The notes under the pieces: model-generated
The model's input: the letters and a program-made list of their open reading frames with translations, nothing else
The model's database searches: none
Told to the model about the DNA's origin: nothing
Position numbers and translations under genes: made by a program
Part shown: piece by piece, positions 34,401 through 46,559 of the stretch
How positions within the stretch are numbered: position 1 is the first letter of the stretch
How the letters are laid out: each line of letters starts with the position of its first letter
NCBI RefSeq assembly: GCF_030463535.1
Contig: NC_132892.1
Span: 27,415,769-27,479,768, forward strand
DNA length: 64,000 bases
Reading direction: 5' to 3'
From: Salminus brasiliensis
Lineage: Eukaryota; Chordata; Actinopteri; Characiformes; Bryconidae

Positions 34401-37400
34401 GCTATGATAATGACAGACAGCGCGGGGAGCAGGGCAGAGACTCGTCATATGATCGGCGTGGAAGTCACGCCGACAGAGAGCGCCGTGACAACAGGGACAG
34501 AGGTTAGAAATTTTGTAACTGACCGTTTGTTAATCCAGCAGTACTAGAAATTGCAATTATTTAAATACATACAGCCACACATTAGATAATAATAAACAAT
34601 AAACAAAGGTCCAATTGCACTAAAGTTCACTCACTGTAGCTGCAATGACCTTAATAGTTGATTAGTGTTGTAATGATTAAAAAAAAAAAGATGACTGTCT
34701 CACTGATTAGAGGTGGCAATTATGGTCTCACTAAATCTCACTTGTGCTTGTGTGTTCATCAGATCAGAGGGCATCTTCTCCCAGCCGCCACCAGAGCCGC
34801 AGTGATGAAATTGAGCGTGAGGACAGGAGAGAGGAGCGCAGGGGCGAGCGAGGGGAGCCGGACAGGCGAGAGGAGCGTGGCCGCGAGCGAGAGAGGGAAA
34901 GAGAGAGGGAGCGAGAAAGAGAGCGGGAACGAGAGAAGGAACGAGAGCGAGAGGCAGAGAGAGAGCGGGACCGGGCCAGGGAGAGGGAACGGGAGAGGGA
35001 GGAAAGAGAGCGGGAGAGAGAGCGGGAACGGGAGAGGGAGGAACGAGAAAGAGAGCGAGAACGGGAAAGGGAGAGGGAGGAGAGGGAGCGGGAACGTGAG
35101 CGAGAACGCGAGCGAGAACGGGAGAGGGAAGCGCGTGAAAGGGAGAGGGAGCGAGAGAGGAAGGAGAGGGAGCGAGAGCGGGAGCAGAGAGAGAGGGAGA
35201 GGCAGAGGGAGTGGGAGGAGAGGGAGAAATGCCGGGAGGAGAGGCGGGAGAGGAGGGAAGAGTCGCGAGACGAACGTCCTGGACGGGACGGTCATGAAGA
35301 GCGAAAGAACAGGTGAGCAATCTGGTGTAAGAGCCAGAACACAGTGACCCAACAAACACCACCGAACACTGTAGGTGTGCCAGTCCGGTGTGTGAGTGTA
35401 GGGAGAGACTATGCTCTAGTAGTTCACACTGCTCTGGGATGTTGGCCCTAATGACCCTGCTCTAGGATGTTCTGGGTCACACTGCCTTAGAATGTTCTCC
35501 TAGTACAGACTGTTCTACTGTGTTGTCCCTCATCACACTGCCCTAAAATGTTCAAGTTGAGACTGTTCTAGGATGCTGTCCCTCATCACACTGCTCTAGA
35601 ATGTCCTACTAGTTCACACTGTTCTAAGATAGTGTTCCACAGAGCAGTCTGAATTGTACAAGAATATAATACTCGTTCAGACTCTGCTTTAGAAGGTTCT
35701 GGTTTAGACCGTTCTGTGGTGGTGTCCCTCATCACCATTCTTAGAATGTTCTCCTAGTTCACACTGCTAGGACATTGTCACATTGCTCTAGAATATTCTC
35801 TTCTTTGATTGTATTCAGCCATAAGCACATATGCCATAGCCATGTGGTACTGATGTAGGGCGATTTGTTATACTACTCCAACTCTTTCCAAATGAACTGG
35901 GTGGAGTTCCATTGTCCAACAGCTTAATGCTGAGGGTCTCATACCCCTTAAGACGAACTTTGACACTGGTCATGGTGATCTTGGACTGATCCACAGCATT
36001 CTGTCATATTGATGATGCTTTTTTTTTTTATGAATATCAAAAGTAGGATGGTCTGCATACCTTTGAACATGTAGTGTATGAGATAGAACTACACACATTA
36101 CATTGTTATATTATAAACAGGTCTGGACTGTCCTTAGAGTTGCAGGGCTTCCATTATGGTTTCATTTAATTGTTCTGTAGTAACACTCTGCATCTCTCTC
36201 TCTCTCGCTCTCTGTGTGTGCGTGTGTTAGTGGACGCAAGAGGCATCGTGTGGAGAACAGTCCCAGCCCGCGGCCCTCTCCTAAAAAAGTGCGGGAAACC
36301 AGCCCTGCAGAGAGTGATGGCTACAACAGCACTGATGAGAAAGGTAGTGTCTAGTGTCAGTGATTTATGATTGTGAGGCCTCAGTCTATCTCTTTCTTGC
36401 TGGCTATCTGCTAAATATAACAGGTTTATAAAATTAATGTAAAGTTACCAAGCTTAAAAGGTTAGAAGGTAAAAAACACAGACTTCTGCTTAATGGACAG
36501 ACGTATTGGGACATCTGTTTAGGCATGGTGCCAGTAGGTTCATGTTTATCTGCTCCAGAGAGTTGGAAGTACAAGATTCCAAGATTCTGTTGGAAGTACT
36601 TTTCTACAGGGACTAGACAAGCTGTGTGTGCATTTGCACATCTGTTTCGGCAATGGATGCAGCTTAAAGTAGCTGAATGCATTCGTTAGAAGGGGTGTCC
36701 ACAAACATTTGTCTTATTTAGTAGCCTTTTCTTTAAAGCATTTTTTTTTCTCCCCATAGGTGAGAAACACAGACTTCTGAGTCAGGTTGTGCGTCCTCAG
36801 GAGTCAAGCCGTTCCCCACCACGCTTATCCACCGATGACAAGCCCACCACCCGCTGGAGGGATGACGACCGCCGTGGCGACAAGAAGGATGCTCGCGTCC
36901 GCCAAGAGGAGCCAGAATCTCGCGGCAGAGGGGCAGAACGTCGTGGGGATCATCCTCCAGAGACTTCTCTCAATGCAGCTGCATCCGAATCTCGAAGGGT
37001 GAAGGATCAGAGAGATGCCGCCACCCCACCTCCAGCCCCCACTGGCCCTGAGGGGCGGGACTCTGCTGCAGTTGTCCACGAAGAAGCCAAAAAGAAGACC
37101 AAGTCTCAGAAAAAGAACCTAAAGAAGAACAGGAAAGAAGAGGAGAGCACTGTTGGTGGACCTGGAGACCGTTTTAACCCTGAGCCAACCCTGCCTTCAT
37201 CTTCATCTGCCCCCTCTGAAGCCCCCCGGCCACTTATGTCTCCCCGTAAAGTGGGTAAGAAAAAAGCCCCAGAACGAAAGCGCAAGCGTTCGCGAGGTGC
37301 CGAGTCGGACGTTTCCGAGGACGAGCCGGCCGTTCAGCACCCGGTCGGCAAGAGACGTCGTGGCCCACGCACTCCTCCACCAATCAATAAAGAGGACCTC

Positions 37401-40400
37401 CCCTCTCAGAGAGCCCTCATGGCTGGTCGTCATGCAGCAGCACCACTCCTCAAAATGGACACAAACTTCAGCGATTGGTCTGATGAGGACGTTCCAGAGC
37501 GTGCTGATGCCGCCTCCGCTTCACTCCCAGGTGAGTGTAAAAGACCCCCTGATAACCCTGGTTAGTGTTTGAATACAATTTTGTCAGTTCTACATTTGCA
37601 ACTTATAAACATGGAAAAAAAACAAGTTAATGAAGAACATCTGAACACACAGTTTCTGCTGTTGGTGATGGTGTAATTAATGGGAATGTTGCTATCTAGC
37701 CTGTTAAGAGTGGTTAATAGTGGTGCAGCACTGAAAAGAGATGTATCCGTATTGGGAAAATATCAGCAGAAAATGCTGGGCTGGATATTAGGGCGGGACT
37801 GCAAAATATTGAGCTCATAACACTTTAAAGCATTTTATTAGACATTGATTTTTCTGCCAATGCAGAAACCCATAAAGATACATGAACATTTATAAAATAC
37901 AGAAATTGAGACTACAGCTATTCGGATTAACATTTGAGAGCACAAATTTACATTTATGTGTGAACTGTTAAATAATGCTGTTAAGCAATAACCTTGTATC
38001 GTCTAAATGGTGACTTTACAGGGCAAAGCAAAAACTTAATTTTCAAATCATACTCATTTTAGTTATTTTGGAGCATTTCTATTGGTCCATTCATCTTGAG
38101 ACTTTGACACAACATTAAGGAAAAACTGCCAGATCTACGTTCATATCAAAAATATGAACGTATCAAAAATTAAAAACATGGCTTGAGTGGTTCAGCAGTC
38201 TAATGAGCATCCCTGGTGACCTGGGGTCACAAGTTTAAATCCTGAGCCGTGCTGTTTTGCCACCACCTCTCTCCCATCACTCATAAGTGATATTTAATTT
38301 ATTTGACTTATGTTGTAAAGCAGTTACCGCAAATGCAGATTCTCATATTGGTGGTTAGTGTGGCGCAACAGATAACGCCACTACCTGGTAGTGAGCTGCC
38401 ACACCATGTTGCAGACTGAGGTTCGATTCCCGGTCTAGGTGACTATGCTGCGCTACACCGTTACTTATTGGCTGACACTCCACTCATCTCAATAAATAAA
38501 TATTGGTATTGTTCAATCTTTTAAAATTGTTGGCTTAGAAAACTGCATTGACGCCTTTTCTTGTTACCAGAACAGTGCTACCAAACTAAGATTTCATAAA
38601 GCATCACATATTGAACTGTTTCTCTAAGAATTAAACATATTTGTGTGGTGGATAAGAAACAGTAGTATCTCTAAAGTCCTATCACCCTCCCTTCCAGGTG
38701 AGCGACCTCCAGAACGGCTACTCCCTGCTGAGCTGCCCCCTAGGCGAGGAAGGAACATTGCCCCCTTACTGCCGGACCCACCCATGCTGATGCAGACGTT
38801 ACCCCTACAGCCTCTTCTTCCCCAGCACATGCTGCGTAAGCCACAGGACGCCCAGCAGCACCAACAGCAACAGCAGCGCAGCGGAAGCATGGGCAGCAAT
38901 CAGAGCCGGGCGTCCTCCCGCAGGCTCAGGTCGCCCTCCAGTGACTCAGCCCATCGTGCCGATGAAGGGCAGCAGGGGGCGCGCTCACGTAGGGGCCGCA
39001 TGCACGGAGCCAACTCCCGGGACAGAGAGCGAGAACGAGAGAGAGAAAGGGAGCCTGAGCGGGAAAGAGCTGCAGCAGCAAATGAGACGATTGGGGTAGA
39101 GAGGAAGTCGAGGATTGACCAGCTGAGGAGAGGAGAGCCCAGTCGCAGCACCTCTTCAGGTATGACCTAAGAACTACAAATTTGTTTGTCACAAATCAAT
39201 GTTTCTAAAATCCAGCTGTTTTTCAGTTTAACTTGCTCCATAATGTCTATTAAAGACATTTTAATGCTCTTTGTAATGAAGCGGTGCAGTTGATCAGTGT
39301 TCTTTTAAGCACTGACAACATCCTCGTTATGCACAGAAAATCATACTGTGTATTAAAACTAGGATTGGGGTTTCCTAAAACATTTCCATTTAATGACCCT
39401 TAATTTTCCATGGGAATTTCAGCTTTAGCTTACATGGGAACTTTAGTGTTAAGTTTCTAGAACTCATCTGGACCATGTGCTGTACATTTGGTACAGTGCA
39501 TGCAGGGGGTGTGGCCTCAATAGCCCTTCAGTGTGTAATGTACCTTGTGCATGGGATAAAGGAGCAGCTTTGCTATTTAACTGTTTTGGTATCATATCTA
39601 ATAATATTAGCCAAGATAATCCTTCAGTATAATTTTTTACCAACTTTATGTAAGTTTCTTCCCATGGTAAATTTCCCAATCTTACAAATTCCCAGAATAT
39701 TGCAACCCTAATCAAAACATTTTACCATGATGCAATATCATTTTGCACACCTTTATTCCATATCATGCTGTTAATTATTGATAATTAATATACACCCTAA
39801 TGTATTTTTTCAGTTTTATTTCCTGTAGAAACAAAATGTGAATATGTTGATTGTTTTTAGATATTATATTTTAGTATTATATTTATTAAACTGGGGATTC
39901 TGAAAAGTAAAAGATCTTTTTCAACCAAGTGTACTAAAATAGGAGATTCAACCCATTACTGCTAGTGTAAGGTTGAATAACAAAATAGTGTACAAATTCT
40001 TAATAAATAATAAATAATAATAATAATAAAAAAAAGAATTATTGAATGGTAAAAAAATGTATAATCCAGGACAAGCAATATACTCTGAGGTTTTCACACC
40101 TGTTTTGCTCTGGTTTGAATCACTTATGTTTGTAAACTTTCCCCTTGGTTTGGTTTGATTTGTTTTCAAACAGGGACATATTTAAGCACACCAAAACAAA
40201 TCATGTGAGCTTGTTCTCTTTGCTTATTGGTCAGACCTGTCTGGGGTAGGAGGAAGAAAGTAAATACAGGAAGAAGGTCTTGTGTTCTGGACATAGTGTA
40301 ACATGAGCAACAGTATAGCTGTAGTAATTGTTTGGGACTGGAAGAAGACCACCTCCTCTTAAGGGTCTCGATGTAGTTTGGTCCGCATCAGAGTGCCATG

Positions 40401-43400
40401 ACTGTTTACACCTGCCCAGAGTCCTTTTTAACCAGACTAAAAAGTGTGAAAAAGCCCTCTCAAACTGTTACTGCTCATTTTGTAAAAAAAAGTTTGTTTT
40501 TCTGCAGACCGGCAGGACTCGCGCAGCCACAGTTCGAGGCGCAGCTCTCCAGAGTCAGAGCGCCAGGGTCGTTCTCGGGCTGGCTCCTACGACAGCCGCG
40601 AACGGGAGCGGGATCAGTTTGAGCGGGACAGAAAGGACCACCGGCAGCCACAAAATCAGCCTATGCCAGGGCAGCAGCGGGACTGGGAGCCGGAGCCGCG
40701 AGAGTGGGCAGTCCGGGGACGGGAACCTCTCCTCCTCCGTGGAAACCGGGAGCCAATCAGAGAGCGGGACCTAAGAGAGATGAGGGAGAGGGAGAGACTG
40801 CTGCCTGAGGGGCTAATGTCACATGACCGCCTCGATCGAGACCGTGGAGAGAGGGAGCGAGAACGGGACAGAGACCGGGAAAGAGAACGGGACCGAGCAG
40901 AGCGCGAACGGATGCTGCCGTTCGACTTCCCGCCACTAGGGGAACCCAAGAGCCGAGAGATGAGGATGGAACGGGGAGACTACGAGCCTCTGCTGCCCAG
41001 AGAAGCTCTGATAGACACAGATAAGCCCAGCACTACAGACGAACTGCACACACAGACTGAGCCCTGCGAGACGGAGAAGGTGGACAGTCTTGATGGTGAG
41101 AGATGTCTTCATTTTTAACTTGTTTTCTTGCCTGTAAGTGTAGAAGTAATGGACATCCATCTTAAATACAGCATTGGCCAGCAGCTGGGTCAATGTCCCA
41201 CAGTCTTCCTGCATTGGTTAAAATAAGTACAACATGTCCAACCAATCATAGCTTCAGTAGACTGTGTCCTGCCTATTTGAGTGAGCTGTGAACTTTTTGT
41301 AGAGCTAATCAACCTATGACACTTTTACCAACGTCAAACACGTTTACCAAGTGCTTACACTGGTCAGATCAAACACTCAATATCATGCCTGAGTTCCAGT
41401 GGAGAGAGTTGCTTGTGTTTTTGTTTCACTCTTACTTTACGTTTCTGTGCTTGTTTTCATCAGAAGAGGAAGATGGAAAGGGGGAGGATGTGCAGTCTGT
41501 GGCCTCTGGCGGGGAGGAGTATGAGCCCATCAGTGACGACGAACTGGATGAGATCTTGGCTGACAGCCAGAAGAGAGATGAGCAGCAGGATGAGGAGAAG
41601 AGTTCAGGTACTCAAACACACCTTGCAGCCTTCTCAGTCCAAACCAACACTCAGTGTGACCCTGACAACACATTAAGCATGCCCTAAGCGAGGGTGGCTA
41701 CACTTGTGCATTATTGTAGTGTAAGTAGTGGTACATCAAATTTAAAGTTGTACTGTAAGTAAAGTAGTTTTTGGTGAGTTTGCGTCCACTTATAGAATTA
41801 TCTGTGCAGATATTTGAGGGCACCTTGCTATCTACCCTGGACATTGCATGAGAACACATTAGGTAGAATAGAACAGTGCTGAAACTTGCATAGGTATATT
41901 TATAGAAATGCAGTGCCAAATACATAAAAATAAATAAATGCAGTTAATCAGCTGACTTACAAGAACTGGTTACTGGATGTAAACGGCACTGTTGCATTAT
42001 AAAATGTAGATTAGGAATTAGATTACATAATTAAACTGCTCCAACTGCTTGACTCACCTCCCTTTTTCTACATTACCTCTTTAGGGCCGTTGGATGTAAT
42101 CGATGTGGACTGGTCTAGTCTGATGCCAAAGCAGAAGCAGGAGCCACGAACTCCAGGGGCTGCACTACTCAGATTCACGCCTGGTGCTGTTCTCCTGAGG
42201 GCAGGGGTCTCCAGGCGACTTGCTGGACCCAGGCTCCTCACCCGGGTTAAAGAGGTCTGTGCCAAAGAGCTGGAGGACACGAAAGGTGAGACCCACCACT
42301 AAAGAATTTATAAACATATAAAGTGGCCTAAAATTCCTATATTAAAGCTTTCCTAGTGAAAACTAAACTATAGCTGGCCTACAATTCCCATATCCTGAGA
42401 GTGTATTTACCTAATTTTCCTATTTATTTAAATTGATTTAACTTTCACACACAAAGCTGTACTGAACATCAGTTAGGTTAGGTTAGGGTTAGGTTAGGTT
42501 GGGTTAGGGTTATACCTGTCTTTAATGTGAGCTATTAACATTACTATGAACTATTAACGTGGGGCAGTGGTGGCTCAGCGGTTAGAGCGCCGGGCTGTCG
42601 ATATCAAGGTTGTGGGTTCGATTCCCGGGCTTGGCAAGCTGCCACTGCTGGGTCCTTGAGCAAGGCCCTTTACCCTCTCTGCTCCCCGGGCGTGTGTGTA
42701 CTCACTGGCCTTAGTTCACTAGTGTGTGTGTGTTCACGACCACAGATGGGTTACATTTCGCTGCGCGGTGTACACTGCACAGTGACAAATACGTGCACCT
42801 TTACCTTTACATTGACTGCCTCTGAAGGCATAGAGTTTCACCTGTGTTAGCAGCCAGGGAAGGAAAGTGAAGACTTTTGCATTCAAAAAGAAAATTTCTC
42901 CTGTTTCCTTTAACGTCCTTAAATGTCTGCACTAGACTTTCTAAAATGACTCAGCAGATTAATGATAACCCAAGCTGTCTTGTTTTCACAGATGCAGAGA
43001 AGCTGTTTGAGCATGACTTGGGAGCGCTGAACATGGCTGCCCTGAACAGAAAGACAGAGCGGGCAAGTCTGCTGAGGAACCTCGGGCCGTGCTGTAAGGC
43101 TCTGTGCGCCCGCAGAGACATCGCCATCCGCAGGCAGCTCCTTAAAAACGAAAAGGTAAGTTTACGATCTGGAGTTTTTAGACACACAGCTGATGTCATC
43201 ATGGTGTTAGGGCATGCAGTTTTATGCTTCAGCCACCTGGCATTTACAAAGTGGCAAGATTTGCTGGTGCGTAGCAAGATTTGCTGTTTTCACCATCTCA
43301 ATTTAGTAATGCTATAGCAACACAATAACCACCACCTGAGAAACCATTGCAACCACCTGGCAAAAACAGGAAATGCACTTAACTTATAATGGGTTTCCTT

Positions 43401-43724
43401 GTTGAGGAACCACAACCACTGGTTATTAGTAACATGATTTTGCACAAAGTGTATTTTTGTTTATATTCTGTACTTAAATCCCTGGTGGGTACACTTATTT
43501 AATTTTTTTAATTCGATTATTTTATAATGACCATTGTTTTAATTATCTCTTCTCGTCACTTGATGCAGGGGACAACTAAGCAGATCTACACCAGCGCTCC
43601 AGTGGTGGACCAGGAGTTGCTGCATCTCAGTGTGCGTCTCTTTAAGAAGAAAATGGCTGCTGGGCAGGAGAAGGCCGACCCAGCCCCCGTGGCTAGTGCC
43701 TCAGCCGAGGTGTGCGTATCTTGA
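28447..43724 (+). CDS. zc3h13: Zinc finger CCCH domain-containing protein 13, 21 coding exons, 1785 aa
   Basis: Exons: 28447-28584, 28666-28775, 29301-29415, 29518-29626, 30198-30325, 30462-30506, 30705-30886, 31324-31524, 31615-31770, 31992-32323, 33321-33776, 34266-34502, 34763-35312, 36231-36343, 36760-37530, 38698-39159, 40508-41095, 41464-41607, 42085-42285, 42992-43155, 43569-43724. The N-terminus (MSKIRRKVTVEN) and the C-terminus ending CVS match vertebrate ZC3H13. One CCCH finger has C49-X8-C58-X5-C64-X3-H68. Long RS, RD and RE/ER low-complexity regions follow, with the ER array at about 740-910. A conserved acidic EYEPISDDELDEIL and a C-terminal helical region come last. ZC3H13 is a nuclear scaffold of the m6A methyltransferase complex that anchors WTAP, Virilizer and HAKAI; mammalian ZC3H13 has about 1670 aa. 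It lies head-to-tail with cpb2. Confidence 0.95.
28847..29282. mobile_element. Internally deleted TIR DNA transposon (zc3h13 intron)
   Basis: The left end CAGTCAGCCATAACATTA (28849-28866) pairs with the right end TAATGTTACGGCTGATCG (about 29260-29277). The 400-base interior resembles a non-coding residue of a transposase gene in reading-frame fragments. It fills the intron between the CCCH exon and the next exon, with the right end about 20 bases from the acceptor at 29300. A solo relic of a similar end is at about 61955-61980. Confidence 0.75.
34858..35270 (+). repeat. zc3h13: Coding GAGAGGGAGCGGGA repeat array (zc3h13 exon 13)
   Basis: About 400 bases of GAG/CGN/AGG/GAA codons encoding alternating Arg-Glu. 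The + strand is almost pyrimidine-free apart from C in CGN codons. The repeat leaves both minus-strand frames open (198 and 220 codons), which are shadows rather than genes. The human orthologue has the same type of Arg-Glu array. Confidence 0.9.
35400..35800 (+). repeat. Diverged minisatellite, TCTAGAATGTTCT core (zc3h13 intron)
   Basis: Repeated CACACTGCTCTAGAATG / CACTGTTCTAAGATG with spacers CTCCTAGTT and TGTCCCTCATCA at about 30-60 base intervals. The core resembles that of the array at 11320-11790. No coding potential. Confidence 0.75.
36491..36716. mobile_element. MITE-like element, family A copy 3, internally shortened (zc3h13 intron)
   Basis: Left end TAATGGACAGACGTATTGGG, then GGTGCCAGTAGGTTCATGTT (inverse of the family core), GCATTTGCACATCTGT and right end GGTGTCCACAAACATTTGTC. 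Orientation is opposite to copies 1 and 2, and about 200 bases of the interior are missing. Confidence 0.75.
38178..38290 (+). mobile_element. tRNA-derived SINE fragment (zc3h13 intron)
   Basis: Begins TGGCTTGAGTGGTTCAGCAG (A-box region) and has the B-box-like ACAAGTTTAAATCCTGAG about 50 bases on, similar to the SINE head at 10566-10812 on the other strand. The 3' body is short or lost. Confidence 0.5.
38351..38495 (+). mobile_element. tRNA-derived SINE, second type (zc3h13 intron)
   Basis: The head GTGTGGCGCAACAGATAACG and the B box GAGGTTCGATTCCCGG, 50 bases apart, are followed by a tail TTGGCTGACACTCC. The cloverleaf is not complete, so it is a SINE rather than a tRNA gene. Confidence 0.6.
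42472..42511 (+). repeat. Telomere-like TTAGGG/TTAGG short array (zc3h13 intron)
   Basis: About seven units mixing GTTAGG and GTTAGGG. A short interstitial telomere-like stretch, in an intron about 90 bases upstream of a SINE. Confidence 0.8.
42561..42812 (+). mobile_element. Well-preserved tRNA-derived SINE (zc3h13 intron)
   Basis: Head GGGGCAGTGGTGGCTCAGCG with an A box (TGGCTCAGCGG) and, 40 bases later, a B box (GGTTCGATTCCC). The central part has CTGGGTCCTTGAGCAAGGCC, a segment shared by many fish SINEs. The tail is ACCTTTACCTTTAC. The best-conserved SINE in the window, so probably the youngest. Confidence 0.85.
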
Positions 43725-44115
43725 GACACCCCAGTGAGTAAAGAGCATGAAAACAGACCTAGGATCAGTCTTGGCTGTCATTAACCCATATCGCCGTCTA
43801 CTATTCTACAACACTGAAACTGTTTGTAAGTCAGTGCTAATGGAGGATGGTTGCCACAGGCTCTGGAGTACAGCACCATAGAGACTGGTAAAATGCTAGC
43901 CTATGAAGATACTGTAAAACTGTTGTTTGGCAGCCAATGAACTTTGTTTTCTAAGTGTGACAGAGACATGTGGGAGGGGATTGGGGGAGGTAAGGACGAG
44001 ATCTCATATGATGTTTGATGTTTTAGCGAACCTTTTTGTAATGTCAGTTTTCATTTCTTCTGCAGTTGCTTCATGTTTTGTTTGATGTAACGTGCGTTGT
44101 GTATTAGACATGTGC

Positions 44116-44121
44116 ATTAAA
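44116..44121 (+). other. zc3h13: Probable zc3h13 polyadenylation signal
   Basis: ATTAAA about 390 bases after the zc3h13 stop codon, followed by a T/GT-rich stretch (TTTTTGTTGGTTTTATTG) that suits a downstream element. Confidence 0.55.
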
Positions 44122-44589
44122 ATGATCTCATCTTTGTCACGCGTCCTATTTTTGTTGGTTTTATTGCTTATTTAATATAATCTGAACGGTCTGAAAAACT
44201 TCCTTTTTATCTTGAGTTTTTTTCACAAAGTAGTTTCTAATAATCTAAATGTTGTCTGAAATGAGGACCCACTATAAGGGTCCTTCCTTTCTAACCTGCT
44301 GGAGATGTTTGACCTGTCTTAAATTATCTGGCTAACTGAAGTTCTGCTTTGTAATGTAGACAGATGCAGAAAAATGTGTGGCTAAGTAGTTGAATGAAGC
44401 ACCCCCAGGCACTGTCTTCTCTCTTAGATTTTAGGAATGCACTGAAATGGGAATTCTAGACAAAATGAACTGTGTGAGCTTACAAGTTAAGTATGGTTAC
44501 TAAAATGCAGATGTGTGTTTGACTTCTGTCATCTGAATCATTCTGTCATCATTCAGTCCTGTTGACACAGGTGTATAAAATCAAGCCCC

Positions 44590-45130
44590 TAGTCATGCAG
44601 TCTGCCTTTACACACATTAGTGAAAGAATGGGTGGTTCTAAAGAGCTCACTGAACTCCAGCATGGTTCTGTATGAAATAGGAGCCACTACTGCAACAAGA
44701 AGTCAGCTGGTGAAATTTCTTCCTTCCTAGATACTCCACCATCAGCTATGAGTGGTATGATTGAACAGTGGAAGTGTTTAGAGGAACCACAGCAACTCAG
44801 CCACAAAGTGCCAGACCACATAAAGTTACGGAGCAAGGACTCAGAGTGCTGAGCTCAGAGCAACTACTATTCACTTAACATCAGCACCAGGAGCCTCAGG
44901 GCGTGAGTTTCTGTGGAAGAACTTGGCCGGCCTGCACAGAGCCCTGACCTCAACGCCGTCGAACACCTTTTAGATGAACAAGATTGAAGATTGTGTGCCA
45001 GGCCCTCTCGCCCAAAATCAGTGCCTGACCTCACAAATGCTCTTCTGGATGAATGAGCAAACCCTCCCGAAGACATACTCCAAAATATTGCAGAAGAGTG
45101 GAAGAAGTTATAGCTGCAAGGTTTATGGTT
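44590..45130 (+). pseudogene. Internally deleted Tc1-like transposon
   Basis: The left part (44630-44830) corresponds to the N-terminal helix-turn-helix region of a Tc1 transposase gene (AGCTCACTGAACTCCAGC, ACAGCAACTCAGCCAC). It jumps at about 44880 to the C-terminal catalytic region (CCGGCCTGCACAGAGCCCTG, CCTGACCTCACAAATGC). The middle is deleted and the frame is broken many times. No activity is possible. Confidence 0.8.
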
Positions 45131-45139
45131 TACAAAACT

Positions 45140-45775
45140 TCCATGTGTGCTTTGGATAAATGTCTTGTTGCATGGCCCAACTGTGCTTCAGCTCGCAAAC
45201 AGATGACTTGATAACTTGTAGCTGCTTCAATAGTAGCAGGACATTATGCATGCCCTTATGCAGCACAGCATCCCCAAACCATCACTCCAACCATACCACC
45301 ACCATCCTTCACAGTTGGTATGAGGTTCTTATTTTGAAAAGCATTGGATGGGTTTCATCTGACCCTACAGGTCCCGTGTTTACTGAAAAGCTCCACTTTG
45401 ATTCATTTGTCCATAACACATTGTTTTAAAACTCCTCAGGATCATTTGTGTGTTTCTTGGTAACTTGAGATGTCTTAGGTATACGTGGTTTCTGCTGTGC
45501 TATTCTTCCATGGATCCTATTATTGTCTGTTGTTTTTCATATAATGAACATCAACCCTACCTGAAACAAGAGAGGCCTGCAGTTCTTTAGATGCTTTTGG
45601 TTTTTTTGTATTTTGCTGGATGACTCCTTACTTTTGGAGAGATTTTGAAGAGGTGTTTACTTCTGTGAAACAGGAGGTACCTGTTTTACACTTCTCCATT
45701 GGGCAGGATGATTCTGATTGTAGTTCGATGGAGGCTTAGAGACTTTGTAGCCTTTCAGTCTAAGGTGTTTATCCT
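45140..45775 (-). pseudogene. Degenerate transposase-derived sequence, minus strand
   Basis: A run of phrases typical of a minus-oriented fish DNA transposon: CCCCAAACCATCACTCCAAC, TTCATTTGTCCATAACACA, GAGGCCTGCAGTTCTTTAGA and TGTAGTTCGATGGAGGC. The protein frame is lost. Probably Tc1/mariner type, but I cannot assign the family with certainty. It follows directly on the Tc1 remnant at 44590-45130. Confidence 0.55.
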
Positions 45776-45779
45776 GCAT

Positions 45780-46375
45780 TTGGTAGAGTAACTGGGAAAA
45801 AATTCTACCAGGTTTTGGAACATTGCTGTGAGTATTTGATTGCATTCAAAAACAAGAGCATTGGTGAGGTCAGGATGTTGGATAAATGATCTCCACCCCA
45901 CCTCATCCCCAACTCCCCAACTCATCTCTAAAGTATTGGAGGGAGCACCATCACCATCATTCCAGAGAACATAGTCCCACTGCTCCACAGCTCAATGCTG
46001 GGGGGCTTTACACCCCTCTACCCCACACCTGGCATTAGGCATGTTGCCAATCAGGGCTGGCCCAAGCCGTCTTGGGGCCCCCCAATACCACCACCTCGGC
46101 ACCAAATGCTTTATCATTCCATTGCCTACACTGTGTGTGTAACGTACCCACTATCATTAACATTACCCAACAGTGTCAGCAGCCAATAGAAGGAACTGAA
46201 TAACCTGGTGGTGCTGAGGGCCCTAAGCGGCTGCGTAATTCATGTATGCCTTGGGCTGGCACTCTATCTGCTCCAGAGAGTCCTATTCTATTGGCTATAC
46301 TTTTCTACAGGGAATAGGTAGGCTGTTTGTGTGTGCATTTGCACATCTTTGTCAGCAATGAGCTCCAAGTAAGCA
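45780..46375. mobile_element. MITE-like element, family A copy 4, with internal insertion
   Basis: Contains TGGGGGGCTTTACACCCCTC, CACACCTGGCATTAGGC and, further right, CTGCTCCAGAGAGTCCTATT and TGCATTTGCACATCTTTG of family A in inverted orientation. About 46045-46260 is a different sequence (GGGCTGGCCCAAGC...TTGGGCTGGCAC), flanked by GGGCTGGC repeats in both arms, so it looks like a nested insertion. Confidence 0.65.
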
Positions 46376-46559
46376 TCATCTGAAACTGTTATTATTGTAT
46401 TTATTTATTTATTTTTTTGAAAAGGTGATGGTATTAGATTATCAGTACCACCTAGTGGTATTTTTTCCAAAACCTGAATATTTGAGCCATAAAGTTGAAT
46501 TTTTTCTGGTGATTGCAGAAGTCTCAAAGACCCCTATTGTGAAAAATGAAGTTTACTCG

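Noticed and set aside
34700-35362. Long minus-strand ORFs (220 and 198 codons, Pro/Leu/Ser-rich)
   Set aside because: Shadows of the Arg-Glu coding array of zc3h13. The purine-rich sense strand simply lacks stop codons in reverse frames.
38351-38440. tRNA gene
   Set aside because: Same reasoning: Pol III boxes at the head of a SINE, with no complete stem set.
42561-42640. tRNA gene
   Set aside because: A and B boxes are present, but no cloverleaf with a proper acceptor stem forms, and a SINE body with an A/T-rich tail follows.
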